Positions 53,686 to 64,000 of a DNA stretch of 64,000 nucleotides are shown piece after piece. The notes below the pieces were generated by a model. That model saw only the letters and a list, made by a program, of their open reading frames with translations. It had not been told where the DNA came from and searched no databases. The position numbers and the translations under genes are program-made. The stretch's first letter is position 1. Each line of letters opens with the position of its first letter. This DNA is from Hyphomonas polymorpha PS728 (lineage in GTDB: Bacteria > Pseudomonadota > Alphaproteobacteria > Caulobacterales > Hyphomonadaceae), in assembly GCF_000685315.1 (NCBI RefSeq), contig NZ_ARYM01000018.1, forward strand, positions 17,561 to 81,560. The letters run 5' to 3'.

Positions 53686-55167
53686 TCAACCCGTTTCGCG
53701 TTCGCCGCGCACGTCGAGGTCGTATTCCCGCACCTTGCGGTAAAGCGTCGAGCGGCCAATGCCGAGACGGCGGGAGACTTCGCTCATATGGCCGTCATAG
53801 AAATCAATCGCATACTGAAGGAGATCGCGCTCGATGTCCTGCAGGCTGCGGATCTCGCCATCGGCGTCCTTGATGGCGACGGGCACATCCCCCACCATCG
53901 GCGCAGGTGCCGGGCGGGCATCATTGGCCGGCACCGGCGGGGGCTCTGATGCGCGCGCCGGCATGGCGGGCAGCATCTTCACTTCGCCCATCATGCTGGA
54001 AATCTGCGGGAAATCCTGCGGGCGCAATTCGTCCCCGTCACACAGCACCACAGCGCGGAAGACAGAGTTTTCAAGCTGGCGCACGTTGCCCGGCCAGTCA
54101 TAGGCATACAGCATCTGCAGCGTGTCTTCGCCCGCGCCGGTCACCTTGGTGCCCTCGCTCGCATTGAAGCGCGCGATGAAATGGTCAACGAGTGCCGGAA
54201 TATCCTCACGGCGCTCGCGCAGCGATGGCATGTCGATGGGGAACACGTTGAGGCGGTAGAACAGGTCTTCGCGGAACGTGCCGGCCTTCACCTGACCAGC
54301 CAGGTCGCGGTTCGTCGCCGAGATGATGCGCACGTCCACCTTGGTCGGGCGGCGCGAACCCACAGCGTCCACTTCGCCTTCCTGCAGGGCACGGAGCAGT
54401 TTCACCTGCGCGTCCAGCGGCAGCTCGCCCACCTCATCCAGGAACAGCGTGCCGCCATCGGCTTCAACGAACTTGCCGGGGGATTTGGAAACCGCCCCCG
54501 TAAACGCGCCTTTCTCATGGCCGAACAGGATCGACTCCACGAGGTTTTCCGGAATGGCGCCGCAGTTGACCGTCACGAACGGCTTGCCCGCCCGCGCACT
54601 TGCGCCCTGAATGCAGCGCGCAATCACCTCTTTACCCACACCGCTTTCGCCCAGGATCAGCATCGGAATATCCGACGCCGCGCCCCGCTCTGCCATGCGG
54701 ATCACGCTGCGCATCGCCGGGGCCGAGGCAATCATGTCCTCGAACTTCATGCCGCCCTCGGCCTTGCGCGAAAGGCGTTTCACTTCGCCCGTCAGGCTCT
54801 GCATCTTCAGCGCGTTGCGGATCGAGACGACCACACGTTCCGGGTTTGCCGGCTTCACAATGAAGTCCACCGCCCCACGCCGCATCGTCTGCACGATCGT
54901 GTCGATGCCGCTCGTTGCCGTCAGCATGATCACCGGCAGGTCCGGGCGCTTGGTGTTCAGCCGCTCCAGCGTCTCCATGCCCGAAAGGCCCGGCATCGTC
55001 AGATCCAGCAGCACCACATCCACGCCTTCGCGCGCGTCAGACGCCAGCTGCAGGCCCGTCTCGCCATCGGGCGCTGTGCGGCAGGCAAAGCCGGCCTTCT
55101 CGACGGCTGCCTGAAGCAGGCGGCGCTGCGTCGGATCATCATCGACCACCAGGATCGTCTTGGCCAT
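53686..55167 (-). CDS. NtrC-family sigma-54 response regulator (TacA-like)
   Basis: A ~493-residue regulator: a receiver domain (~1-120; DDDPTQRRLL, phospho-acceptor Asp in VVLLDLTMPG, Lys in IVKPANPERV), an AAA+ sigma-54 activation domain (~155-390; Walker A LGESGVGKEVIARCI, the GAFTGAVSKSPGKF loop that touches sigma-54, Walker B GGTLFLDEVGEL), then a Fis-type HTH at the end (MSEVSRRLGIGRSTLYRKVREYDL). The layout and size match Caulobacter TacA, a phosphorelay-controlled stalk regulator, but this is only a likely name. ATG 55167 is used; the frame to 55248 has no ribosome site. It is divergent from the phosphate transporter gene. Confidence 0.88.
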   Translation of the reverse strand: MAKTILVVDDDPTQRRLLQAAVEKAGFACRTAPDGETGLQLASDAREGVDVVLLDLTMPGLSGMETLERLNTKRPDLPVIMLTATSGIDTIVQTMRRGAVDFIVKPANPERVVVSIRNALKMQSLTGEVKRLSRKAEGGMKFEDMIASAPAMRSVIRMAERGAASDIPMLILGESGVGKEVIARCIQGASARAGKPFVTVNCGAIPENLVESILFGHEKGAFTGAVSKSPGKFVEADGGTLFLDEVGELPLDAQVKLLRALQEGEVDAVGSRRPTKVDVRIISATNRDLAGQVKAGTFREDLFYRLNVFPIDMPSLRERREDIPALVDHFIARFNASEGTKVTGAGEDTLQMLYAYDWPGNVRQLENSVFRAVVLCDGDELRPQDFPQISSMMGEVKMLPAMPARASEPPPVPANDARPAPAPMVGDVPVAIKDADGEIRSLQDIERDLLQYAIDFYDGHMSEVSRRLGIGRSTLYRKVREYDLDVRGERETG

Positions 55168-55322
55168 GGTCACACCCTTTTCATCCATTGCGGCCGGCAC
55201 GCCTCCCTCGGGCGCCCCGTGCCGTTTCGTTACGCCCCGTTCTGACACAGACGCATGGAGTTACGGTTTCGCCAGCCGTTTGAATTTCATCGAAATCTTC
55301 GCGGACACCGCCCGGGGGTTTT

Positions 55323-55340
55323 GTGACAACCGTATGACAT
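55323..55340 (-). promoter_or_regulatory. Pho box (PhoB-binding site)
   Basis: On the minus strand the heptamers ATGTCAT and TTGTCAC are separated by ACGG, i.e. two CTGTCAT-like repeats at the 11-nt step of the PhoB consensus; the written plus strand is GTGACAA-CCGT-ATGACAT. It lies 97 nt before the pit start and 156 nt before the divergent regulator gene, and its direction points to the regulator. It suggests phosphate-starvation control of one or both. Confidence 0.7.
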
Positions 55341-55436
55341 CTGCAGTTGCACGCCGGAATCTCGGGCGGTTCGGCTTGCAAATTGCCGGCGGTTGCGGCT
55401 TCTGCGCCTCACATCGTCTCGAGCGCGGGGGCTTCA

Positions 55437-56948
55437 ATGGTGGATGGCAAGGAACCAACGATCGTCAAGGAGACGCTCGATAAAGACCTTGCGAAGATCG
55501 GGAAAGCCGAAGCCGCCACCGCCACCCTGGCGCGCGGCCTGGTGGCTCCCGGCTTTGCCTTCCTCTTTCTCGCCGCGATCGTGCTGATCGGCGGCACGCT
55601 GTTCGGCAACCAGACCAATGGCCTGCTGATCGTCGCAGCCGCCGCCATCGGCGGCTATATGGCGCTCAATATCGGCGCCAATGATGTGGCCAACAATGTC
55701 GGCCCCGCCGTCGGCTCCAAGGCGCTGACCATGACCGGCGCCATCATCATCGCCGCCATCTGTGAAAGCGCCGGCGCCCTGCTCGCGGGCGGGGATGTCG
55801 TCTCCACCATCTCGCGCGGCATCATCGACCCCACCAATGTCGCCAACACCGAAACCTTCGTCTGGCTGATGATGGCAGCGCTGATCTCCGCGGCCCTCTG
55901 GATCAACCTCGCCACCATCCTGGGCGCGCCGGTCTCCACCACCCATTCCATCGTCGGCGGCGTCATGGGCGCAGGCATCGCGGCGGCCGGCTTCGGCGCC
56001 GTCAGCTGGCCGGTGATGGCCGGCATCGCCGCCTCCTGGGTCATCTCCCCGGTGATGGGCGGCATCATCGCGGCGGCCGTCCTCGCCTTCATCAAGATCG
56101 CCATCATCTACCGGGAAGACAAGATCGCCGCCGCCCGCCGCTGGGTGCCCGTGCTGATCGCCGTGATGGCCGGCGCCTTCGGCACCTATATGGCGCTGAA
56201 AGGCGTCAGCAAGCTGGTCAAGATTTCCCTGCCCCACTCCCTGCTGATCGGCCTGGCCATCGCGCTCGTCGCCTGGGCACTCACCCACCCGCTGATCCGC
56301 CGCCAGTCCGAAGGCATGGAAAACCGCAACCAGTCCCTGCGCCAGCTGTTCATCTGGCCGCTGATCTTTTCCGCCGCCCTGCTGTCCTTCGCCCACGGCG
56401 CCAATGATGTGGCCAACGCCATCGGCCCGCTCGCCGCCATCGTCCATGCCCTGCAGGATGGGGAGGTGTCAGACCGGGTCACCATCCCGCTCTGGGTGAT
56501 GATGATCGGCGCCTCGGGCATCTCCTTCGGCCTGATGCTGTTCGGGCCAAAGCTCATCCGCATGGTGGGCGACTCGATCACCAAGCTCAATCCGATGCGC
56601 GCCTATTGCGTCGCCCTGGCTGCCGCCGTCACCGTCATCATCGCCAGCTGGCTCGGCCTGCCAGTCTCCTCCACCCACATTGCCGTGGGCGCGATCTTCG
56701 GCGTCGGCTTCTTCCGCGAATGGTTCACCGCCACGTCGCAGACGCGCGTTGCCTATGTCCACATGAAATCCCCCAACGGCGCGTCCACCCAATTCTCCGG
56801 CCTCGCCCGCCGCAAATCGGCCCGCAAGCTCGTCCGCCGCCAGCACGTCACCAGCATCGCTGCAGCCTGGCTCATCACCGTCCCCGCCAGCGCCACCCTC
56901 TCCGGCGCCATCTACCTGACGCTGCAACACCTCTTCAGGATTGTCTGA
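55437..56948 (+). CDS. pit: PiT-family inorganic phosphate transporter
   Basis: A ~503-residue carrier that takes up phosphate as a metal-phosphate with protons. The signature GANDVANNVGPAVGSKAL occurs in the N-terminal half and GANDVANAIGPLAAI in the C-terminal half, the tandem PF01384 pattern. Each half also has the SxxHSIVGG / SSTHIAVGA motif (APVSTTHSIVGGVMG; LPVSSTHIAVGAIFG). About ten helices flank a short basic loop near ~230-290. ATG 55437 begins MVDGKEPTIVKETL; the frame extends back to 55347 without a ribosome site. A Pho box lies upstream. Confidence 0.93.
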   Translation: MVDGKEPTIVKETLDKDLAKIGKAEAATATLARGLVAPGFAFLFLAAIVLIGGTLFGNQTNGLLIVAAAAIGGYMALNIGANDVANNVGPAVGSKALTMTGAIIIAAICESAGALLAGGDVVSTISRGIIDPTNVANTETFVWLMMAALISAALWINLATILGAPVSTTHSIVGGVMGAGIAAAGFGAVSWPVMAGIAASWVISPVMGGIIAAAVLAFIKIAIIYREDKIAAARRWVPVLIAVMAGAFGTYMALKGVSKLVKISLPHSLLIGLAIALVAWALTHPLIRRQSEGMENRNQSLRQLFIWPLIFSAALLSFAHGANDVANAIGPLAAIVHALQDGEVSDRVTIPLWVMMIGASGISFGLMLFGPKLIRMVGDSITKLNPMRAYCVALAAAVTVIIASWLGLPVSSTHIAVGAIFGVGFFREWFTATSQTRVAYVHMKSPNGASTQFSGLARRKSARKLVRRQHVTSIAAAWLITVPASATLSGAIYLTLQHLFRIV

Positions 56949-57051
56949 TCCCCTCCGCCCCGCCCACCCAAAACTCTCCCCTTGCGCGAAGGTTAACAAA
57001 GCGTAAAGGTAGAAATCCAAGAGGGGTACATCGGGTGAGGAGACGCGTGAC

Positions 57052-59580
57052 ATGGGCCGCCAGGGCACAGCCGCGAGCAGGGTCAGCTATAAACAATTCC
57101 GGGCAGAATGGAGCTGGAGCGCAACGGCGATCTTCTGCGGCCTGGCGCTCGCCGCCACCGGCGCCTTCCTCCTGGCCGCGCCCTTCTTCCCAGATGTCGC
57201 CCCAGCCAATGTCCGCGCCGACTGGCTCGCCCTCGCCACCCTGATCACCGGCCTCTTCACCGCCAACATGGCGCGGATGCTTCAGATATGGGCGAAGTTA
57301 AAGCCTGTTGTCCGCATACAGCCAATCAAACGACTGGAGGCGCAACGTAGAACGGCCGACCGCAGCTTCCGGGAATTATTCATTTATCTGTTTGCTGCTT
57401 TTGGCGGGCTCACCGCGTTTACTTTTCTGTCCGCCCAACCTGGCATGCTACCATGGGAAAATCTCGGCCTGCACGGCGTTGGAAGCGATATCACCAAGCC
57501 CCAGCATGTTGCGGCTCTGATCGCTTCGGTTGGTCTGGCGCTCATCCCTTTGATTTCAGGATTCTATCTGCAGTCTCGCGAGGAACAGGATGCCTTGAAG
57601 CGGGAGATGCTGCGTGATGACGCGATTTCCGCCTCTTCCTTCTGGATGGGTGCCGCTCTGTTGGCGGGCATCATCACACTGGCTAGTTGGGCGGCCCAGG
57701 TTTCACAGAACCAGCAAGAAGGTGTTGCCGCCAATCTCGCTTACTGGATCACATTTGCCGTCGTCGCGCTCTTCGTGGCCTTCATCTTCCTGCCCCACAT
57801 CCAGCGTTACATTGATCATCTGGCCGAGAGCGAGCGAGAACCGGGAGACACAGCAGCCAACACTCCTCTACTGATCGGCGCGCCCGCGATCGCGCTGAGC
57901 TGGTTCGACTCAATTCTCGTTCGCTTTGTTGCGCCGCTGACGGGCGCGACTCAACACGGCCCACTAGTTCCCCATGGCTTCGTTATCCTGTCACTGGTTC
58001 CCTTGACAGCACTTGGGTTCATCCTGCCGCAACCTTTCGGACTAGCGCCTATTGCTCTAGGCATGCTGATGGTTATTGCTCTCGGCCGGCGCTGGGCGTG
58101 GATCGAAGAAGACCGCGAAATTGCTTCGCGCCTGTTGCGGACAGATGGCAAGGAAATCCAGATCGGCTTTGAGAATGACCTCAAAGACGAGGCGCTTCTC
58201 GGGTATGCCTTCCTGTTCATTCTGGTGCCGCTGGCGCTTCATCAGATAAATGGCGTTTTCCATGCGTTCACGGGTGCCGATGGCGCCCCGATTTCCGACC
58301 CGTTCTTTGCCTGGCTGAGCTTTTTTGGCGGGGAACTTGCCAAGGCTGTCCCATTCGTCGACTGGTGGGAAATCTACAGTGTAGATATCCGTACACCCGT
58401 CGCGGGCGCCTGTGTTACAGGAGACTGCTCCGGCACTCAGGCTCCGAATATTGTTCCGGCGGCGAAACACCTGACCTTTGCCGCACGCGCCATGGTTGAT
58501 CTCGTGATTATGGCAGCGCTGTTCCAGGCCATCGGCATCTGGCAACGCAGCCGTGCGCAGGACCGGCTATACGACGCTGGCCAACTGGATGCTTTCGATC
58601 CGTTTACAGAAGTTCGTTTCTTCAAGCAGGGCATGAAGAAGGCGGAAAAAGCCGGAAAGACGGGAAAAGCTTACATTGCCCGCAAGAAATTCGAGGAGCG
58701 CGTTGAAAAGCACATGCAGCTCCGCAAGGATCTTCACCTGCCCAAGGTTCCCTACAATCAGTTCCGCCTCGGCGAACTGCTTCTACATGCAGACCCGGAA
58801 GTAAGAGCAGGCGCGGAGTGGATGCTCGATCAGTACGGCGTTCTTGCAGGCACGCCTTACCATAAATTGCAGCAGCTCTCCGAGCAATGGCGGAAGGCAT
58901 GGTTTGAAGGCACTCCTGAGAGCGACGCAATCCGGAGCCTTGCGAAGGAGGAACAGCAAGTGTGGCGCCGCGCGGAAAAGCTGCGCCTGGAAGCGCTTCT
59001 GGACGAGTTGATAGATGATGAGGACGAAGAAATTCCGGCCTTCATGTCCCCAAGGGATGTTGCCAATGTTGTGCAACTCGTTGTGATCGCTGGCGCGGCG
59101 GCGGAGTTTCACTACGCACGGGTAATCGTTATGGAACTGCTTGCCCGCATTCCCGATCCTGGCGCCTTCTGGGCGCTTGCAGCTCAAGCCTGCCGGAATG
59201 GTCCCTGCCTCTCAGATTGGCGCAGCCGGATCGATGCGATGTTTGCTGATGATGTCCGATCTCAAAATGGCGTTTGCGCCAGTGCACATCACGGGCGTCA
59301 GGAAATGCGCGCCCTTTGTTACACAGCCATAGCAGAACAAGTGAACGGCTATCAGGAAGGCGATTTAATGAATCGTACCGTTCTCAACTTCCTTGAGGAT
59401 GCCGAAGGCTGTGGCGAAGGAACTATTGCGGCCGAAGCGCTCAAGAAGGCCATCAGAGGTGTCCGCATCTTCGTGCCCCCAGCTCAGCAACGCCTAAGAC
59501 CGCAGAGACCTTCTGCGCAGGCGGTTGAGCTCGAAGCCCAAACAGAAGAAGAGGACGAACCCGAGCTTGAACCCACCTAA
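57052..59580 (+). CDS. Large polytopic membrane protein of unknown function
   Basis: I do not recognise this 842-residue protein. About ten hydrophobic helices lie in the first ~490 residues. Clear ones are at ~24-45, ~58-76, ~105-127, ~152-172, ~199-218, ~229-250 and three or more between ~300 and ~490. A hydrophilic C-terminal half (~510-842) is rich in Lys/Glu helices ([17 protein letters not shown]) and an acidic tail ([14 protein letters not shown]). No enzyme or nucleotide motif is visible. The first ~80 codons have the high GC and codon use of the neighbours (line 57181-57240 is 42/60 GC), whereas from ~57290 the GC falls (57361-57420 is 30/60 GC). The protein may have been assembled by recombination. 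It follows pit by 103 nt and is probably separate from it. Confidence 0.8.
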   Translation: MGRQGTAASRVSYKQFRAEWSWSATAIFCGLALAATGAFLLAAPFFPDVAPANVRADWLALATLITGLFTANMARMLQIWAKLKPVVRIQPIKRLEAQRRTADRSFRELFIYLFAAFGGLTAFTFLSAQPGMLPWENLGLHGVGSDITKPQHVAALIASVGLALIPLISGFYLQSREEQDALKREMLRDDAISASSFWMGAALLAGIITLASWAAQVSQNQQEGVAANLAYWITFAVVALFVAFIFLPHIQRYIDHLAESEREPGDTAANTPLLIGAPAIALSWFDSILVRFVAPLTGATQHGPLVPHGFVILSLVPLTALGFILPQPFGLAPIALGMLMVIALGRRWAWIEEDREIASRLLRTDGKEIQIGFENDLKDEALLGYAFLFILVPLALHQINGVFHAFTGADGAPISDPFFAWLSFFGGELAKAVPFVDWWEIYSVDIRTPVAGACVTGDCSGTQAPNIVPAAKHLTFAARAMVDLVIMAALFQAIGIWQRSRAQDRLYDAGQLDAFDPFTEVRFFKQGMKKAEKAGKTGKAYIARKKFEERVEKHMQLRKDLHLPKVPYNQFRLGELLLHADPEVRAGAEWMLDQYGVLAGTPYHKLQQLSEQWRKAWFEGTPESDAIRSLAKEEQQVWRRAEKLRLEALLDELIDDEDEEIPAFMSPRDVANVVQLVVIAGAAAEFHYARVIVMELLARIPDPGAFWALAAQACRNGPCLSDWRSRIDAMFADDVRSQNGVCASAHHGRQEMRALCYTAIAEQVNGYQEGDLMNRTVLNFLEDAEGCGEGTIAAEALKKAIRGVRIFVPPAQQRLRPQRPSAQAVELEAQTEEEDEPELEPT

Positions 59581-59927
59581 CCCCTCAAAATCTTCCCCAT
59601 CGTCTTCCCCTTGGCCAGCTCGTCCACGAGCTTGTCCAGGTAGCGGATTTCCCGCATCAGCGGGTCTTCGACCGCTTCCACGCGCACGCCGCAGACGACG
59701 CCCGTGATCAGTTCCCGCGCCGGATTCATCGCCGGGGCCTCTGCGAAGAAGGTTTCGAAGTCCACCCCCGCCGCAATCTGCGCGTCCAGCTGCGCCTGGC
59801 TGTAGCCCGTCTGCCAACGGATGATCTCGTCCACCTCCGCCTGCGTGCGCCCTTTCTTTTCAGCCTTGGCGACATAGGCCGGATAGACCTTGGCAAATGC
59901 CATTGAGAAGATGCGGTGCCCGGCCAT
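59577..59927 (-). CDS. DUF2200-family protein
   Basis: A 116-residue soluble protein that starts [20 protein letters not shown] and holds the family block [21 protein letters not shown] and the FETFFAEAP motif. Function is not known; it is widespread as a stand-alone cytosolic protein. ATG 59927 has GGGAGG 7 nt upstream, so the longer frame to 60059 is rejected. It is convergent with the 842-residue gene, whose stop lies inside its last codons. Confidence 0.88.
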   Translation of the reverse strand: MAGHRIFSMAFAKVYPAYVAKAEKKGRTQAEVDEIIRWQTGYSQAQLDAQIAAGVDFETFFAEAPAMNPARELITGVVCGVRVEAVEDPLMREIRYLDKLVDELAKGKTMGKILRG

Positions 59928-60121
59928 TTGTGCCTCCCTTTTGGCGGAGAACTTAACCGCGTCACGCCCGCCTGGACAGCCCAAACCAGCGCGCCGCCGC
60001 TCGCTCCGGTTGGGGCATTCCCGGAAAACTAGAAAGCGCTTGCCAACCTGAAGGAACACGATCTAGATGATCCGACCGGCTTCCGGTATTGATCTAAAAC
60101 AAATATTCTGGGGAACCCCTA

Positions 60122-60571
60122 ATGAAGAAAATTTTCGCGCTACTACCGGTGGTAGTGGCCCTGACCGCCTGCGCGACAGTCACACGTGGCACAACGGAAG
60201 CCTTCGTTGTCGAAACCACGCCTTCCGGCGCATCGGTCACCACCAGCTTGGGGCTGAGCTGCAGCCCAACCCCATGCGCCATCCCGAAAGTGAAGCGCGA
60301 ATCCGAGTTCACCGTCACGATTGCGAAGGAAGGCTTTGAAACCACCACCCACAACGTCACGCACCAGATGTCTGGCGGCGGCGGTGCGGGCATGGCCGGC
60401 AACGTGATCCTGGGCGGCGGCATTGGCGCCCTGGTGGACGCCAATAACGGCGCCACGCAGGAGCTCGTGCCGAACCCGCTGCGCGTGACGCTCCAGCCGG
60501 CAGCCCCGGCTGTCGCTGCCGCTCCGGCGGCATCTGAAGCGGCGGCGATGGCCGAAGCGCCCACCAGCTAA
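60122..60571 (+). CDS. Small PEGA-like lipoprotein
   Basis: A 149-residue lipoprotein. The signal peptide ends with the lipobox LTAC (Cys at 17). A PEGA-like strand pattern follows ([34 protein letters not shown]), a glycine-rich hydrophobic stretch (~80-105, [20 protein letters not shown]) that could insert in or lie on a membrane, and an Ala/Pro-rich tail. Similar short proteins are common in proteobacteria without known function. ATG 60122 is preceded by GGGGA 7-8 nt upstream. Confidence 0.8.
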   Translation: MKKIFALLPVVVALTACATVTRGTTEAFVVETTPSGASVTTSLGLSCSPTPCAIPKVKRESEFTVTIAKEGFETTTHNVTHQMSGGGGAGMAGNVILGGGIGALVDANNGATQELVPNPLRVTLQPAAPAVAAAPAASEAAAMAEAPTS

Positions 60572-60651
60572 GCGGGTTTCTCCCGGCAGCGGCCGGGCCG
60601 GGACGGCGCGAAGCCTCGCTTTGCCTCTTTCCGGCCCCGGTCCAGCGCACC

Positions 60652-60666
60652 GAACAATACAAGAAC
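60652..60666. promoter_or_regulatory. LexA (SOS) box of alphaproteobacterial type
   Basis: GAAC-AATACAA-GAAC, i.e. GTTC-N7-GTTC on the other strand, the LexA operator known in Rhizobiales, Rhodobacterales and Caulobacterales (distinct from the E. coli CTGT-N8-ACAG). It ends 30 nt before the uvrB ATG, exactly where a repressor site belongs, so uvrB is probably SOS-controlled. Confidence 0.85.
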
Positions 60667-60696
60667 ACCCTTTACTCTCTCCCCGCCCGGTCCAAT

Positions 60697-62885
<2,189 letters not shown>

Positions 62886-62889
<4 letters not shown>

Positions 62890-63404
62890 AGAGCAGCAGA
62901 TCTACTTAACAACTGAGAAACTGCCAAAACGTCCAATTTCAATTTGGCTGTTTTCTCAGAGTATTCACTTAGCTCTGCCAAACTCGGACAAGTTCTCGGA
63001 ATAGCTAACGAGGCTATAGTTTCATTTAAAGCGTCAATCTTAGCTTGCTCCGTATCAGATTTAATCATTGCTGAAATTTCGATAGACAACAAAGATAATT
63101 TGAAACGCTCTTCTTTAGTCTGCCGCGCCAATTCCGATGTATCAAAATCGGACTCTAGCGAGCACGCAGTGACGAATTCATTGGTGAGAACAGCAATTTC
63201 ATTTGATTGGGCATCAAGCTGGGTCAGCTTACCTAGAATAAAAGCGGTTCGGATTTTTTCGTTTTCAAAGCCGCGACTGAAATGCGGGACCACAAATAGC
63301 ACAAAGATGCCTCCTGCGATTGCTGACAACAGCGAGGTGGCCAACGACCACCAGATGGGAACCGCTTCTCGCCATAGAAAATTCTTAATGTGGCTCATCG
63401 TCAT
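62886..63404 (-). CDS. Small membrane protein of unknown function (AT-rich)
   Basis: I do not recognise this ~172-residue protein. One membrane helix (~14-35, [25 protein letters not shown]) lies near the N terminus; the rest is soluble and helical with many Ser/Glu/Leu. Its GC is much lower than that of uvrB (the line 63061-63120 is 18/60 GC versus 40/60 GC at 62461-62520), so transfer is likely. Its stop codon lies in the uvrB stop region (convergent, 4-nt overlap) and its start overlaps the upstream gene by 20 nt, which suggests an operon with it. ATG 63398 is an alternative start. Confidence 0.6.
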
Positions 63405-63999
63405 GTTCCGTAACGGAAGTCTTTATCCCAATCTTTTCCTGTGCTGCCTCGCCGAGCCTAGCCATCTCAGCACGCTGGTCTTCGGTCATAACATCTTTCA
63501 TAAAGTCGATCGAGCGGTTTACTCTTTCTAGCGTGTCTGCGGGGATTTCACCTTTGCTGTTTTGGACGTAGATATCCTGCTCAGGCGCACACCCTGTTAG
63601 CCCATTGGCACACATTGTCATTGCAATCGCAGCGAATAATGCTTGAGCCGCCTCTCTTGGCCGCGCCCGGATGAACCCGGGAGAAGCAAAAGAATATGCG
63701 TAGTCAAAAAAGCTGTCGCTATCCAAGTATGTTTCAATAATCTGATCGATACTCAGACCTCTGAATATTTCAGGGTCGACGCCGGACTGCGCCGCGATAT
63801 GAACCGCCGCAGTGACTGCCGACAACTTTATAAACTCAAAAGTCTCTGTGGGATTTCGTCCCGAATATTCCGGAGCCCTTATAGTCACCTCGCTACGATC
63901 CGCCGAAATGAAAGTGTCATAGGCGTAACCAAATATGGTGTCAGAAAAGCGCTCTCTCGGAATAATATGGACAGCCGGGTGAACCACGCCGGGTTTGCC
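63385..63999 (-). CDS. Protein of unknown function (AT-rich, probably continues past the window)
   Basis: No stop is met upstream of the GTG at 63987 before the window edge, so the gene may begin further right; the in-frame residues before it read GKPG. About 200 residues are visible. There is a possible hydrophobic/secretion-like stretch near ~115-135 (AAQALFAAIAMTMCANGLTGC), but no motif I can name. It has low GC like the next gene and overlaps it by 20 nt. It is recorded as a likely gene because of the long open frame and the coupling. Confidence 0.5.
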   Translation of the reverse strand, partial: GKPGVVHPAVHIIPRERFSDTIFGYAYDTFISADRSEVTIRAPEYSGRNPTETFEFIKLSAVTAAVHIAAQSGVDPEIFRGLSIDQIIETYLDSDSFFDYAYSFASPGFIRARPREAAQALFAAIAMTMCANGLTGCAPEQDIYVQNSKGEIPADTLERVNRSIDFMKDVMTEDQRAEMARLGEAAQEKIGIKTSVTEHDDEPH

Positions 64000-64000
64000 G

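Noticed and set aside
56994..57008. Possible CtrA site TTAA-N7-TAAA before the 842-residue gene
   Set aside because: The second half has one mismatch to TTAA and the CC following the first half-site is missing. One imperfect site in a GC-rich genome could be chance.

Overview
The window is a 64 kb, GC-rich chromosomal segment of an alphaproteobacterium. It most resembles the Hyphomonadaceae/Caulobacterales (a Hyphomonas-like, surface-colonising aquatic bacterium). The support is an Oar-type TonB receptor, a Caulobacter-style cpa/tad pilus locus, the gene order mraZ-rsmH-ftsL-ftsI-murE-murF-mraY-murD-ftsW-murG-murC, a LexA box of the alphaproteobacterial direct-repeat type before uvrB, and an NtrC-family regulator resembling Caulobacter TacA. 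The taxonomic call is inference from gene content; no rRNA, tRNA, CRISPR array, insertion sequence or replication origin was seen.

Layout. 1-2.3 kb: the end of a transketolase/pyruvate-dehydrogenase-E1-like gene and a membrane diguanylate cyclase. 2.3-4.1 kb: an aguA-aguB operon (agmatine to putrescine). 4.2-7.4 kb: a large Oar-like TonB-dependent receptor with its own terminator. 7.7-9.9 kb: a GT39-type glycosyltransferase convergent with a membrane-anchored MsrA. 10-17.1 kb: an alpha-2-macroglobulin lipoprotein and penicillin-binding protein 1C, a periplasmic defence/repair pair. 17.2-20.3 kb: an SDR protein, a TPR protein and an M17 aminopeptidase. 20.4-34 kb: a type IVc (Flp/Tad) pilus locus. 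The minus strand carries flp, cpaA, cpaB, cpaC, cpaD, cpaE, cpaF, tadB and tadC. The plus strand carries tadD, an orphan secretin-N-domain protein and the two TadE-like minor pilins. An ALDH7-type aldehyde dehydrogenase sits between tadC and tadD. 34-35.5 kb: a UMF1-type MFS transporter. 35.5-48.6 kb: the dcw (division and cell wall) cluster, one run of mostly overlapping genes preceded by an array of TGGG repeats that looks like the MraZ operator. 49-51.3 kb: ahpC-ahpD divergent from oxyR with an OxyR-like site between. 51.4-53.7 kb: an MFS transporter and a MarR-GNAT fusion with a duplicated palindrome in front. 53.7-57 kb: an NtrC-family regulator divergent from a PiT phosphate transporter with a Pho box between. 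57-59.6 kb: an unrecognised 842-residue polytopic membrane protein. 59.6-62.9 kb: a DUF2200 protein, a small lipoprotein and uvrB behind a LexA box. 62.9-64 kb: two unrecognised AT-rich genes that begin exactly at the uvrB stop codon and look like the edge of an accessory region.

How it fits together. The window joins envelope building (dcw cluster, PBP1C/A2M), surface attachment (Tad pili, c-di-GMP synthesis) and stress responses (OxyR/AhpCD, MsrA, LexA/UvrB, Pho). Several regulatory sites can be read directly: OxyR, LexA, Pho box, MraZ repeats and a MarR-type palindrome pair. Nothing here is clearly a new defence or mobile system. The best candidates for undescribed biology are the 842-residue membrane protein with a within-gene shift in base composition, and the AT-rich pair at the right edge.
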